NCBI GenBank assembly: GCA_028829895.1
Contig: CM054184.1
Coordinates: forward strand, 20,563,701-20,627,700
Length of the DNA stretch: 64,000 bases
From: Sinotaia quadrata
Taxonomy: Eukaryota; Mollusca; Gastropoda; Architaenioglossa; Viviparidae
Reading direction: 5' to 3'
Notes under the pieces: model-generated
The model's input: the letters and a program-made list of their open reading frames with translations, nothing else
Told to the model about the DNA's origin: nothing
The model's database searches: none
Position numbers and translations under genes: made by a program
In this document: positions 44,111 to 56,297 of the stretch, piece by piece
Numbering within the stretch: the stretch's first letter is position 1
Layout: each line of letters begins with the position of its first letter

Positions 44111-44300
44111 TCTTCTTCTTCATCTTCTGTCCCTTGACCTAGTGTGGTCGTTGGGTCGCTGAGCTGCTGAACTGTTGACCAGCTCCCTCCACCTGTCTCG
44201 GTCATGTGCCAAACTCTGTGTCTCTGCGAATGTTTTACCAGACCATTCTGCGATGTTGTTGGCTCACATTCTTCTCTATGAGCCTCGTTTTCTGCCACCC
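44111..44300 (-). mobile_element. 3' end of a non-LTR retrotransposon (LINE) fragment
   Basis: On the minus strand a short frame reads WSGKTFAETQSLAHDRDRW and then RELVNSSAAQRPNDHTRSRD before a stop (TGA, 44122-44120). This pattern recurs at the C-terminus of reverse-transcriptase ORFs of invertebrate LINEs. The stop is followed by a GAAGAAGAAGAT-type tail as expected for a LINE 3' end. The 5' side is truncated. Almost identical approximately 30-bp sequences (TAATGTTAAATGTTTTAAAT...) flank it at about 44072 and 44331, either a long target duplication or copies of the local minisatellite. Confidence 0.65.
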
Positions 44301-44352
44301 GTAACGCTACCCTGTAGGATCTAGGTGTATCTAATGTTAAATGTTTTAAATA

Positions 44353-45928
44353 TTAGTACACTAATTTAGGTGTGGTGTTGGCAGTACAATCGCCATCGCC
44401 ATCAGTATCTAATAAACTGTTGGTAAAGTCTGACTCCAGCGGTGGAACGCCAAAGTTAAACGGTTGAATATATTCGCTGGAAGCAATGTCTGGAAATTCT
44501 TCCCGTTCCCCATGCTGTCCCGATACTGCCCACTGGTTATAACCGGACCCTCCTTTCAAACGAATATTCAGTGACACACTCTCCCCAGTGTCCGAATAGC
44601 ACTCGATGGGTCTCGTATGCACTGATGCTGGCTGTAGGCCTACTTTTGGATACGTCTCTTCTGCGTTTCGAGTCGTACCACTCTCCACACCAGAAGCATA
44701 ATACTCGTACTGAGATTCCATTGGCAAAGACTTAAAGTTTTCGTCGCTAGAGCACAAGACACCATTTGTAGATATCTGTGTCATGCGGTGACTCCCTGCA
44801 TGACACAGGCATCGACATCGAACGAATCCTACATTAATATGTTCTGAGGTTTTAACTGACGATACATGTCTGCTTTCTTTCTCTTGTAATTTTAATTTTC
44901 TCGAATGATTAGTTTTTATTTTCCCGAGTTGCTCACAGTCGGTTTCGTTTACATTTGAATCGTCAACTTCCGGTGTGTTTTTGCAGTAAGACAAGTTTGT
45001 ATCACGACAACTTTGATCTCCTTGGTATTTGTCACATTCCTGGACAGAGCACTTTAGAGTTATTTCCCTTGAATGCATTATAGTAGAATCTTGGTATTTG
45101 CCAGTTAGTTTATGCTGGGGCAAATTTACAGCACATACTTCATGACTGCCTACACATCCCTTGAAATGATCTACTTGATGCTGTAAAGCGCAATGTTGCG
45201 TTCTTTGTTCTTTTTGTTGAGGACAAGGACTCAAATCGGATTTCATACAGGCCTGCTGGCATAAGCATAAATCTCTCTGACAGGTACTCTCAATTTGCGT
45301 TGGCAACATCTTGTGAAAGCAGCATAATTTTGGTTTAGTGCCCATTTGGTCTTGTATTATGTCTTCCGATGTTTGGCGAGTTGTGGTTATTGAATATTGC
45401 GTAGCTCTATCGCTGTGAGAATGAGAAATGCATTCTGAGGTAGAATCGCTAGGATGAGAAGTGGCGTGGATATTGGAACCAGAAGACTCGCACTGAAACC
45501 GTGACGACCCAGACAGTTCCGTTATGTCAGACAATTGTCCGAAGTTCTCTGTACAAGAACAACCGTGACAAGTATTGGAATAAGTTTTATTATAAACAAC
45601 ATGTGTGTCTGATGACAATTGTGTGTCTGTTAGTATTTGCCGAGTATCTGATGGACCCTGTCGTGCAGGTGATGACACTTGCCAAGTGTCTGGTGTTAAA
45701 TGTCGTGAGTCTGATAGACTTTCTTTTCCATCTTCCTCCAAGTCTCCGCTGCAAACGCAGCACTGGGCATGCGCAGGACACGTGAGGACAAGGCTGTGCG
45801 TTTCACCTCCAGCCTCTTGAAATTGGGGGTTACTGAGATGGTTTCTGTCGAGAAGATTAGTCGTGGCAGATATATGTTGGGGTGCCGAGTTGGAGCGGTC
45901 AGTTCTGTCTCTCGCTTTACTGTGTCGA
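44353..45928 (-). CDS. Gene C last exon: long Cys-rich cytoplasmic tail
   Basis: 1576 nt, phase 2 in; acceptor TTGCTTTCACTTTTTCAG; 524 residues after the split Ser codon, then TAA. The frame stays open 50 nt into the intron up to an ATG at 45978, giving a false membrane-like N-terminus that is really the pyrimidine tract. The tail is Ser/Thr/Gln-rich with paired cysteines: CPAHAQCCVC, CHGCSC, LCC, CQRDLCLCQQAC and CRCLCHAGSH. No recognised domain and no strict ITIM; the nearest is ETYPKV, and YIQP near the C-terminus is a possible SH2 site. The Asp-rich segment DTDGDGDC resembles a calcium-loop core but lacks an EF-hand context. Stop and last codons lie in a repeat unit. Confidence 0.82.
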
Positions 45929-48900
45929 CTGAAAAAGTGAAAGCAAATTAACAGAGCTACAATTGACCAATGTTTCATAAAACGAATTATTTCAGGTGAA
46001 CGTGAGATTAAGTTAGAAGCTTTAGGATTAGCTTTTAAAATTTATGAAACAGTCCGTGGATCCTATGCACGTATTTTGTTGCTATTTTTAGTTGCTCTAT
46101 ATTTGTCATATACTGGCGATGAAGAAGAAACGCATAAATTAAATTTGCTCAGTACACACCAGAAAACCGTCACTACGATCTCACCTCTCCCGCCACCCAC
46201 CCCACACGTGGTGTTTTCAATAATCTAATCTTGCTTAAAATAGAAACATATCTTTCCAAACCAACTAGATGAAGACTATATAAATGTTTTATTTAACTTT
46301 AATATTCTAAATAGTTCAGCACCTAGGACTGTCAGTGTGGAACACGCAACGTATATACGTGTATGATTAATTATTATTACCTGTGTGGAGGGGTAAATTT
46401 GCCTATCCCCATTTGTAAACCTAATTGTTACATAAATCGTTAAATGTCAAAGTGACCCGACCTTGGGCACTGCTTATGCCGATATTTTTAAATGTCAATG
46501 TTGGAAGTAAGCCACTCAGGTGGAGGACAGGCTAGAATTGTTGCTGAAGCAATCCGAACCAGTTCCACATGGATGATTAGTTGTTGTTTTTTTGACTCTT
46601 AGTCTCACACAAGTTCATAACAATTTTATCCAATGGTGATAGGCCGAAACTTTCTTTGTTGAAGAAAGTATATATTCTAATCACTTTGAATTTGACGAAC
46701 TCGAGTCCAGTCAAAAAGGCGATCATTCGCTTATGGTTGTTTAACTGACTGATAGAGACATAATGGACTTAGAGATAATTGATACATGTTTGCTCTTGAT
46801 CTATGATTTGAATTAGAGAATGCTTTGTGTAATTGGAAAAATATTTCTATGTTCACTAATTTGATAAAGTTGTAAATTGTACTTGTGAACTTTGTTTGAA
46901 ACTATATTTCTTAATCTGCGTGTGTATCGCGCTAAAGAAATTATTGCAGGGTTTGTAAGTTGAGAGGGTTTATAAGAGAGAAAAGAGTTTAGAGATGAAA
47001 CATGCCTGAAATTTATTTCTGCCTTAATTTAACTTTTGAGGAGAAAAGGCAAGCTTTTCCCTTGCGCTTCAGGCTACAGTGATTATTGTACTCTACTTGG
47101 TCACTTTGATGTGATAATCCAGTGTTATCATCTAACTTATCATCTAACTTATCATCAAACGTTTGCTGTAAGCTTGTTCCTGTGAATTCCATTTTGAGAG
47201 TCAATATGATGGAAATTTGTAGCCTGAGTTTGATCTCGAAAACTCACGAAGATTATTTTGAACATTCCCATTGTGTGCTGAGTAGCATACCTGAAAATTA
47301 GGGAACATTTTTCCTGATGTGCTTGATAGCACAAGAGAGATTCGGGACGATTCTCTATGGTGTGCTTGGGAAGCACATAGAAGATTCTGAAACAGTTGCG
47401 TGATGTGTCCAGAAGGGGCATGTTGGACCGTCGCCCAAGATACCAACTTGTTGCAAACAGTGTGATTGTGAACCCTGCTAATGACAACCGCCAGCTTTGA
47501 AAAGATTATGCACATTGACTAATTATTTCTCTGAAACTCCACCCTCACCTCATTTCTATGATATGACATCCACGAACTTGATTAAATATTTTTGTTAACT
47601 GACTGCTGATGTCTGTACAGGACAAACTGAAATATATTCTAGCGCTAATGGAACATTTTTATGAAAAGATATAAATGTCAACGCTCTTTTGATTATATTC
47701 ATATCTTGTATATTTGATTGTTGATTTAATAAATGTATTTTTATTGACTTTATTATACATTTTATGACTATATGTTGGAGAGATGTGCCTGGATAGGGGC
47801 TCGGTAAATATAGATTAAAAGACTGGTTTATCTTATCTTTTGGTAAGAAATTTTCCATCTACGGAAATATTGTGTGATGTTAAATGTTTGTCTTAACTGT
47901 TGTGGAAGAGAGAAAACGGTTACAGCACCCGCATATCCGCAAAGTGAGAGAGACGAATGATGTCTTCTGGAGAATTATTAATAACATAAATTAAGATTCT
48001 CATCACTTGTAATTAGTTATGGGTCATTAAATAATAATAATCATAACCAATAACTAGTTAGCGTTGCGTCACCCTGCCAATTAGGTTTGTTGTTTGTTAT
48101 TTTTATGCTAATTAGTCGCTGTCCAAAGTCGCGTTCTTTTCAGTCTGCTCTTCTGTAAATTCATTACATTTAATGGTCAGTCTGCTCTTCTGTAAATTCA
48201 TTATATTTAATGGTCAGTCTGCTCTTCTGTAACTTCATTATATTTAATGGTCAGTCTGCTTCTCTGTAACTTCATTATATTTAATGGTCAAGAGTTTGAA
48301 AAAGAACGATATGTATTCCTTGTAAAAATCTAAAACAGTCTGTGGATGCCTGTGACTGCAAAGATGTATGCTTAAACTGCTGTATGTCAACATATATATA
48401 TTTGCATTAAAATAGTCTGTTGAACATAAATACCAGTAAACAGTCCACTAGCTATAATTTCATTGTCTCCTACTGATCTTGGAAAATCACGCTTTATTAC
48501 AGAAACTGTATTTCTCTCATAATATATTTAAAACATACAAATAAAATCTTTTGATATTATAAGATATTAATTGATAACTTTTATAAAGTTAAAGGACTTA
48601 ATATTTAAGAACACATTACTTATCTAACGAGCACACAAGCTACTGTAAATTCTCACAACTAGATTTGTATGTTTAGCAAGCTGTTGATAATTTCTTTAAA
48701 ACTGTCTTTCCTACGTTTATATATTTACTGAGCTGGCTACCACATTCATACGAAAATAATTCTACACAATACGAAAATGCTTGTACATACCGTATGATAT
48801 CATGATACAATAATATTAAACACTACCTTAATATTTATTACCTTAGTGCTATAAAGTAGTTTATTTACGCCAAGTTTATTAATAATAAATAATATATTTA

Positions 48901-51900
48901 TTGAATACACATAAATTCCTAACAATCTGGAGAAGAGTTAAACGGTCATATTATTTGTAACACCATAATCAGTAGTCTTAGGTCCGTTTTGCAGGATCAC
49001 CTTTCTAATTTATCACAAAAGAATTCGATACAAGTTTGAATCGGCAATGGAAGAATTTTCATTACGATGAAATACGATTTCCAGTTAACATTGTAACAGT
49101 GTAAACATATCCAAAGCTTATGTGTCAATTATAAATGTTATTTCATTTGAAATATAAATAATTTCAAGCTTGTTACACTTACAATGTTTTAAAATAATTA
49201 CCTGTCTGAGAAGCATTGCATTATTGTAGAAGGAAAGGCCTGTTTAGTTGTCTGACTGCATTTATGTGCGCCATTTTCAATTCGATGTATGCAGACGTTC
49301 TGCAAACATCCTGTCGCATTTTCCTCGTGTTGTGGTAAATTAGAATCTGTCAACAAAAGGAGATAATTTATTAAACTATTTTCGATGAAGACACTCTGTT
49401 ATACATAATATTTGATAAATGGTTGACATATTATAAACTATAAAATCCTATATCTTAAAATCTAAATACTAATAACAGGATGACCAAAACACAAATACTA
49501 GATTGCATATACAGATATAAAATTTTATTCCAGCTATTTAGCTAATGATTCAGTATCATGGCAAGTTTATTCAAACTCCCACCAGGTTGTTCGTAACATA
49601 TCGTCTTTCAATGATGCATATATTGATTTTGTGGTGCGGAAACGGCATACTTGTCTTCATTAATAGTTCTTGGTAGAGGTGGAAGGAAAACGGGTTTCTA
49701 AATTCATTACTAGTTTATGGTAGTGGTGGGAAGAAAACGGTTTCTAAATTTATTAATAGTTCTTAGTAGTTGTGGCGGAGTAATCCTCTCCCTATTTCCA
49801 AAATTAATGATTATATACTTGTCGCCAATGTTAACGTCACTAGACCTTGGGCACTCATTTTGATTATATTTGATGATATTTTGAGTTGGAGTAAACAACT
49901 CAGGTGGTAAATATGCTAGAAAATTGCTGATGCAATCAAAACCAGTTCCAACTGGATGAGTAGTTCTTTTCTGACTAATAGTCTCATACTTTTTCTTAAC
50001 AATTTCATCCAAAAGGGATGAACCGAAAGTTGCTTTATTGAAGAAATATTCTCATCACTTTGATTTGAACATAACTTGAGTCCGGTCATAAAGGCGATGT
50101 TAGATTATAGCAAGTTAACTGACTAAATTCTTATTGTGGAACTATTTTGAAAAACATGCATTTTATAAAGTGTCTGGAATGCAAGATACCAATGCACTCG
50201 ACTTAGATATAGAATAATATAGAGAGTAGCTTCAGAAAAACCTACATTTTGCTAGGTCACCTGACCAATACCCCATTCGATTTCGTCCTCTAAGGATTTG
50301 GCACAGGTACATTTATATTCCACCATTGCCAAATGAATTTTAGGTATGCATTTACATTTCCCTACTGCCACAAGCAATTAATAAGTTTCAAGAACTCTTT
50401 CAGAAACTATAATCAAGAACAATTAATGAACATCAAGAATGTAAGATCCTTCCAAAACTACCAAAAGCAATTAGTAAATTAAGAAACCCGTTTCATTTTG
50501 ACCACTACCAAGAACTAATAATGAAACAAGGGAACCCATTATCTTTCTAACACTGCCAAGAATTATTAATGAAGTAGAGGAACCCGTTTTCGTTCTAAGT
50601 CGAGCGCATTGGTATCTTGCTTTCCAGACACTTTTTAAAACGCATGTTTTTCAAAATAGTTCCACAATAAGAATTTTGTATTGACAGAAAATTATCTCAT
50701 CTTCGAATGATTGTATGATATTCAAATGGAAAGAATTCATTCTCTGCTTAATCATAAAAACATAAAGGAGAAGGAAAAGAATAAGAACAACTTACCATAT
50801 GATTTATTATTTGATCTTTATACCAACTACAGTATCTAAACACCAATTAATGACAAACAAGTATATACACACTAATATATGTAAATACAACTGAAACTGA
50901 TTGATGTTACACTAATGCAATCAAAATTAATTTTACTGTGTATGGTATTATCTATCTATCTATCTATCTATCTGTCTGTCTGTCTGTCTGTCTATCTATC
51001 CGGTCTATCTATCTATCCAGTCATTTATTCACATACCCATCCACCTATATATCATCTATGTGTTTGTTTGTTTGTTTGTTTACCACGTCGTTGTTGGAGA
51101 GTTATCGAACTTTAGGCAAATAAAACCGAGAGAAATGTTGTTCGAATAGAAATCAGTTCAATTTTTACAAAATCTATTAGTCAGGTTTAATTTTTCAAAA
51201 TAAATATGTATATATTTATTCAATTTCAGACTGTCTTTATGGTGGTAATGTTTGTACCTACACCTATAACTTGCAGTAGAACCAATCATTTACTTTTTAT
51301 TACACAGAAAATCTAATTGTTTGTTTTAGAACATGTCCGCAAACACCTGATATATAAAATCCATGGTGACATGGTAAAATGAGATCTCGTGACTTACCTG
51401 AAAAGGAAGGTGAAATGGAATCTTCATGACCTTGAACAGCACGGCGCCGTCTACAGACTGAATGACAAACAGACAAAAATTGTATGAAGTTAGATGGGAC
51501 TGAGTACATTAAGTTAGAAATACAGAGAGAGAGGGGGGGGGGTAAGAGAGAGAGTAATGAATTGAAGGGTAGTGTAAGAGAGAGAAAGAGTAACGAATTG
51601 AAGGATAGTGTAAGAGAGAGAGAATGTAAGAGAGAGAGAGAGAGAGAGAGTAATGAATTGAAGGGTAGTGTGAGAGAAGGTAAGAGAGAGAGTAATTGAA
51701 GGGTAGTGTAAGAGAGAGAGAAGGTAAGAGAGAGAGAGTAACGAATTGAAGGGTAGTGTAAGAGAGAGAGAAGTTAAGAGTAACGAATTGAAGGGTAGTG
51801 TAAGAGAGAGAGAAGTTAAGAGTAACGAATTGAAGGGTAGTGTAAGAGAGAGAGAAGTTAAGAGTAACGAATTGAAAGGTAGTGTAAGAGAGAGAGAAGG

Positions 51901-54900
51901 GGTACGGGAAAGAAAGGAGGAATAATAAGACAAAAAATGTATATGTGCTGTGTTGAATGTAGATGTATGTTTGAGTTGCACACCCATACCCACACACCCA
52001 TCCACCCACCCACCCACCCACACATATATTGCACATGCATGTAACTAGTAAATATTTGGTATAATGCATTATTACAAAGTCACCCCAGGGTATCTCGTGA
52101 CATTTTTCACTATTTGACACTAGTATTTCTGAACTTGTTGAAGTGTTGAGTGGCCGAAAATGAGTTTACAAATGTGCATCAGGCTTCATTTCTTTGTGAG
52201 AACTATCATGCTAAATATCCTTTATGCAAAGATAACAAATCCTCAAATTCAACAAAAATAATCACAAATCACACACAATAAATGATTTAAAGGACTAAAT
52301 GACACCGGTCTGAAAATATACATTTAATGGAAATACTCCGATGAAAAAAGAATGAATAAAAGCAATATTCAGGAAAGCATGAAAAAGGATGAATAAAGAC
52401 AATATTCAGGATATTCAGGAAATCATGAAAAAGGATGAATAAAGGCAATATTCAGGAAATCATGAAAAAAGGATGAATAAAGGCAATATTCAGGAAATCA
52501 TGAAAAAAGGATGAATAAAGGCAATATTCAGGAAATCATGAAAAAAGGAATGAATAAAGGCAATATTCAGGAAATCATGAAAAAAGATGAATAAAGGCAA
52601 TATTCAGGAAATGAAAAAAAGGATGAATAAAGGCAATATTCAGGAAATGAAAAAAAGGATGAATAAAGGCAATATTCAGGAAATCTTGCAAACATCCAAA
52701 TGATCGTTTCAAGGTCATGCACTTTATTCTACGTTTTTCAAAATGGCGCCTTCATCCTACAAATGCAGTTTCAAGTATTCACATTTATTAGCATATGCTT
52801 TTATGGTGGTTGTCATAGATATTCTTTATAATAAATAAAGCCTTATCCACACACACCCTACACACCCCGCCCCGAGTAGGTGCCGTGACACTTACAAAAG
52901 TAAGAGATTATTACAGTTACAATAGATACTGTTACAAAAGTAAGAGACTATTACAGCTACAATAGATACTGTTACAAAAGTAAGAGACTATTACAGCTAC
53001 AATAGATACTGTTACAAAAGTAAGAGACTATTACAGCTACAATAGATACTGTTACAAAAGTAAGAGACTATTACAGCTACAATAGATACTATAATTTATA
53101 ACGTTACACTACAATATAATACTCCTAAAATAAATGCAGGAATGTACCGACAATTATCAACAAACATATAAGAGTTAACAATTTTAAAAGAAAATTAATC
53201 AACATTGAAAATTAAGTTTTAAAATTGTATTTTATTATAAAATTTATTTCTACTTGTATATGTCTTCATGAATCAAAGATGATTTAAACACATCCTCCGT
53301 CCACATTAAAAAATAATTAATGAATGTTTCAAATGACTCTATGACAGGTATTGAACATGTACATTTAAATACAAAACTAGCCACAATTACACACAATGAA
53401 TGGTTTAAAGAACTATATGACACGTATTGACAATAAACATTTAAATAAAAAAACAGACGATCAGGTAGTAAATAATGTGAAGCATGATTGTTTGAAGGAA
53501 TAATTGGACGAATACAAAGAGAGCCAGACTAACGGATTGGAATGAAAGGTTGTTACTCTAACGCATTTGTCGTCCTAAATTTGAAATGTATATAAATGAA
53601 TAGTACTTCACTCAACATTAATTATTTTAACGAGGCATTACCGTTCTTTAAATTCTCCTATCTTTGTAGGTAGTGGCAATTAAAACATTATTGATAAGAA
53701 ACATCTATTTCGTGTCAAAGAAGTTATCTTCCATTTCTTACCTATAAGAACGATACAGATGACGATGGCGAAAATGATTGATGTTATAGCTATGATTACA
53801 CCAAGGCTGACGTTTGTCCCAGAGCGTTCAGGGTCGATATCACTTGTAGCTGGAATTAAGCAGACAATAACTGTTATCTGGATTTAAGTAGAAATTAAAT
53901 GTTAGCTGGATTTAAGTAGAATATTAATCTGTTAGCTGGAATTAAGTAGACAATAAATAAGTTAACAGTATTTAAGTAGACAATAAATAAGTTAACTGGA
54001 ATTAAGTAGACAATAGAACTGTTAAAGACAAAGCTACACAGAGAAATCAAAATTACAATGATTTGAAGATGACTTTAACATTATGCAAACAGTGTTATTT
54101 AATATCTCTTCGATTTGCAACTTTGACACTCTAAACCTCGTCTTTTCTTCTATTAATTTTTGTTGAGAATTTATTTCGTAGTTTCGACATCTAGTCTAGT
54201 CTATATACTCTTGAACTGTTATATGCATTCTAAAAGAAAATGAAGAAAAATAGCAAATAAAATTTGCTGGCAATATAACATTTTGGACTGCCAAATAGCA
54301 GGTTCGTATTTAGAAGGTCCATAATTTTGTTTGAAAGCAAACATAAATATTTATAATTTAGTTAATGTATGACAAAAAAAGATTATGTAGTTTATTGTTT
54401 AGAACTTTTGGTCATGACTAGCATGATAACTGATAGGACTGCACTCTTGCACAAACACATGTATGCATTTACAAATACGAGGCTATCTGTGTCACATACA
54501 GATAAGAAGATACATGTGTAACACTCAGAGCAAAAAGGCTACACGAATCACAAACCATCCATTCACAAAGACAAATGGCTACTAGTATGGGAAATCATGC
54601 ATGCGTTTAGGTAAGAAGACGCCAGTGTCACAGTGAGAAAAAGGACCCGTATCACATACCATACATGAATAGAAATAAGAAGCCACAAGTACCACATAGA
54701 TAGTAGGCCAGGAATGTCATAAAGATAACAGGTCACCAGTATCAATTGTAGATAACAGGCCTCCAGTGTCACATAGATAATAGGTCAAGAATGTCATAAA
54801 AATAATAGGTCACCAGTATCAATTGTAGATAACAGGCCTCCAGTGTCACATAGATAATAGGTCAAGAATGTCATAAAAATAATAGGTCACCAGTATCAAT

Positions 54901-56225
54901 TGTAGATAACAGGCCTCCAGTGTCACATAGATAATAGGTCAAGAATGTCATAAAAATAATAGGCCACCAGTAACAATTGTAGATAACAGGCCTCCGGTGT
55001 CACATTGATAATAGGTCAAGAATGTCATAAAAATAATAGGTCACCAGTTTCAATTGTAGATAACAGGCCTCCAGTGTCACATAGATAATAGGCCTCCAGT
55101 GTCACGTAGATAATAGGTCAAGAATGTCATAAAAATAATTAATAGGTCACCAGTTTCAATTGTAGATAACAGGCCTCCAGTGTCACATACATAATAGGTC
55201 AAGAATGTCATAAAAATAATAGGTCACTAGACCAGTAACAATTGTAGATAATAGGCCTCCAGTGTCACGTAGATAATAGGTCATGGGTATCAATTACTTC
55301 AGTAATGTACATGTTAAAAGACAATAGCTACAATAGCTGTTAATATTTTATTTACCTCAACGAAATGCGTGTTTGCTTATCTAGGCATGTATTGACTTAA
55401 AAGGTCTGCTTATTTCCTATAATGCTTGTTTATGTTAAAAAGACAATGTTTATTAATATTTTATTTGCCCTCCCCCCCAAAAAAAATGTGTTTGTTTATA
55501 AGCATGTATTAACTTAAAAGGTCTACTTATTTCCTATAATGCTTGTTTATTAAAAGACAAGTTGTTAATATTTTATTTGCTCAAGAAAATCCGTGTTTGT
55601 TCAAATGCATGTCCTGTCTTAAAGAAAAATATTTGTAACTGTTAATGAACAAAGAATATTCGACTTTTTAAGTATAGCATACTGGCTTGTGACTAGTTTC
55701 GTGTCATCAAACTGCACTACAGCTCTTGTAGAGTGATATTTCATTCTTTATATACATTTCACTTTACTAAGCCAAACTGCAGTACAGCTCTTACAAAGTG
55801 ATGTTTCATTCCTTACACATATTTCCCTTTACTAAGCGAAACTCCAGTACATCTCTTACAGAGTGATATTTCATTCTTTACACACATTTCCCTTTACTAA
55901 GCTAAACACCAAATATTTGCTCAAGTATTCAGGACTTTCCTCATGACACTCTGCCGTATGTCAAGTAATGCCAATGTTAAATTATGTTGCTAGTGTAATT
56001 TTATGCGACAGACACTAAGTACACATAATTCTCAGAGAGCTGTGGACAAATCCATTTAGTTGGATTATGTATAGTGACTTAAACATTCGCTGGGATTTTA
56101 TTTTACAAGCCAAAGTGGAATTCTATTGTCATTTCTTTGGCTTCGTCATCGTTCCCAAAGACAAATGTCATTTGAATAGTTTGAGAAAACGATAAATGAA
56201 TCTAAAGATAAGTGGTGTGCGAACA

Positions 56226-56297
<72 letters not shown>

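Noticed and set aside
44463..44520. EF-hand in the gene C tail
   Set aside because: An Asp/Gly cluster (DTDGDGDC) exists elsewhere near the C-terminus but lacks the 12-residue loop with flanking helices; nothing in this interval fits.
45929..45978. Membrane-like N-terminus (MKHWSIVALLICFHFF) of the 541-codon frame
   Set aside because: It is the pyrimidine tract and acceptor of the last gene C intron; phase-2 joining to 49346-49202 explains the frame better.
47260..47420. Series of short hairpins as an RNA gene or binding site
   Set aside because: Only three diverged copies, short stems, no known RNA family recognised.
51509..52120. 203-codon Ser/Leu/Tyr-rich minus frame
   Set aside because: Produced by a GA-rich minisatellite; several overlapping frames are open at once.
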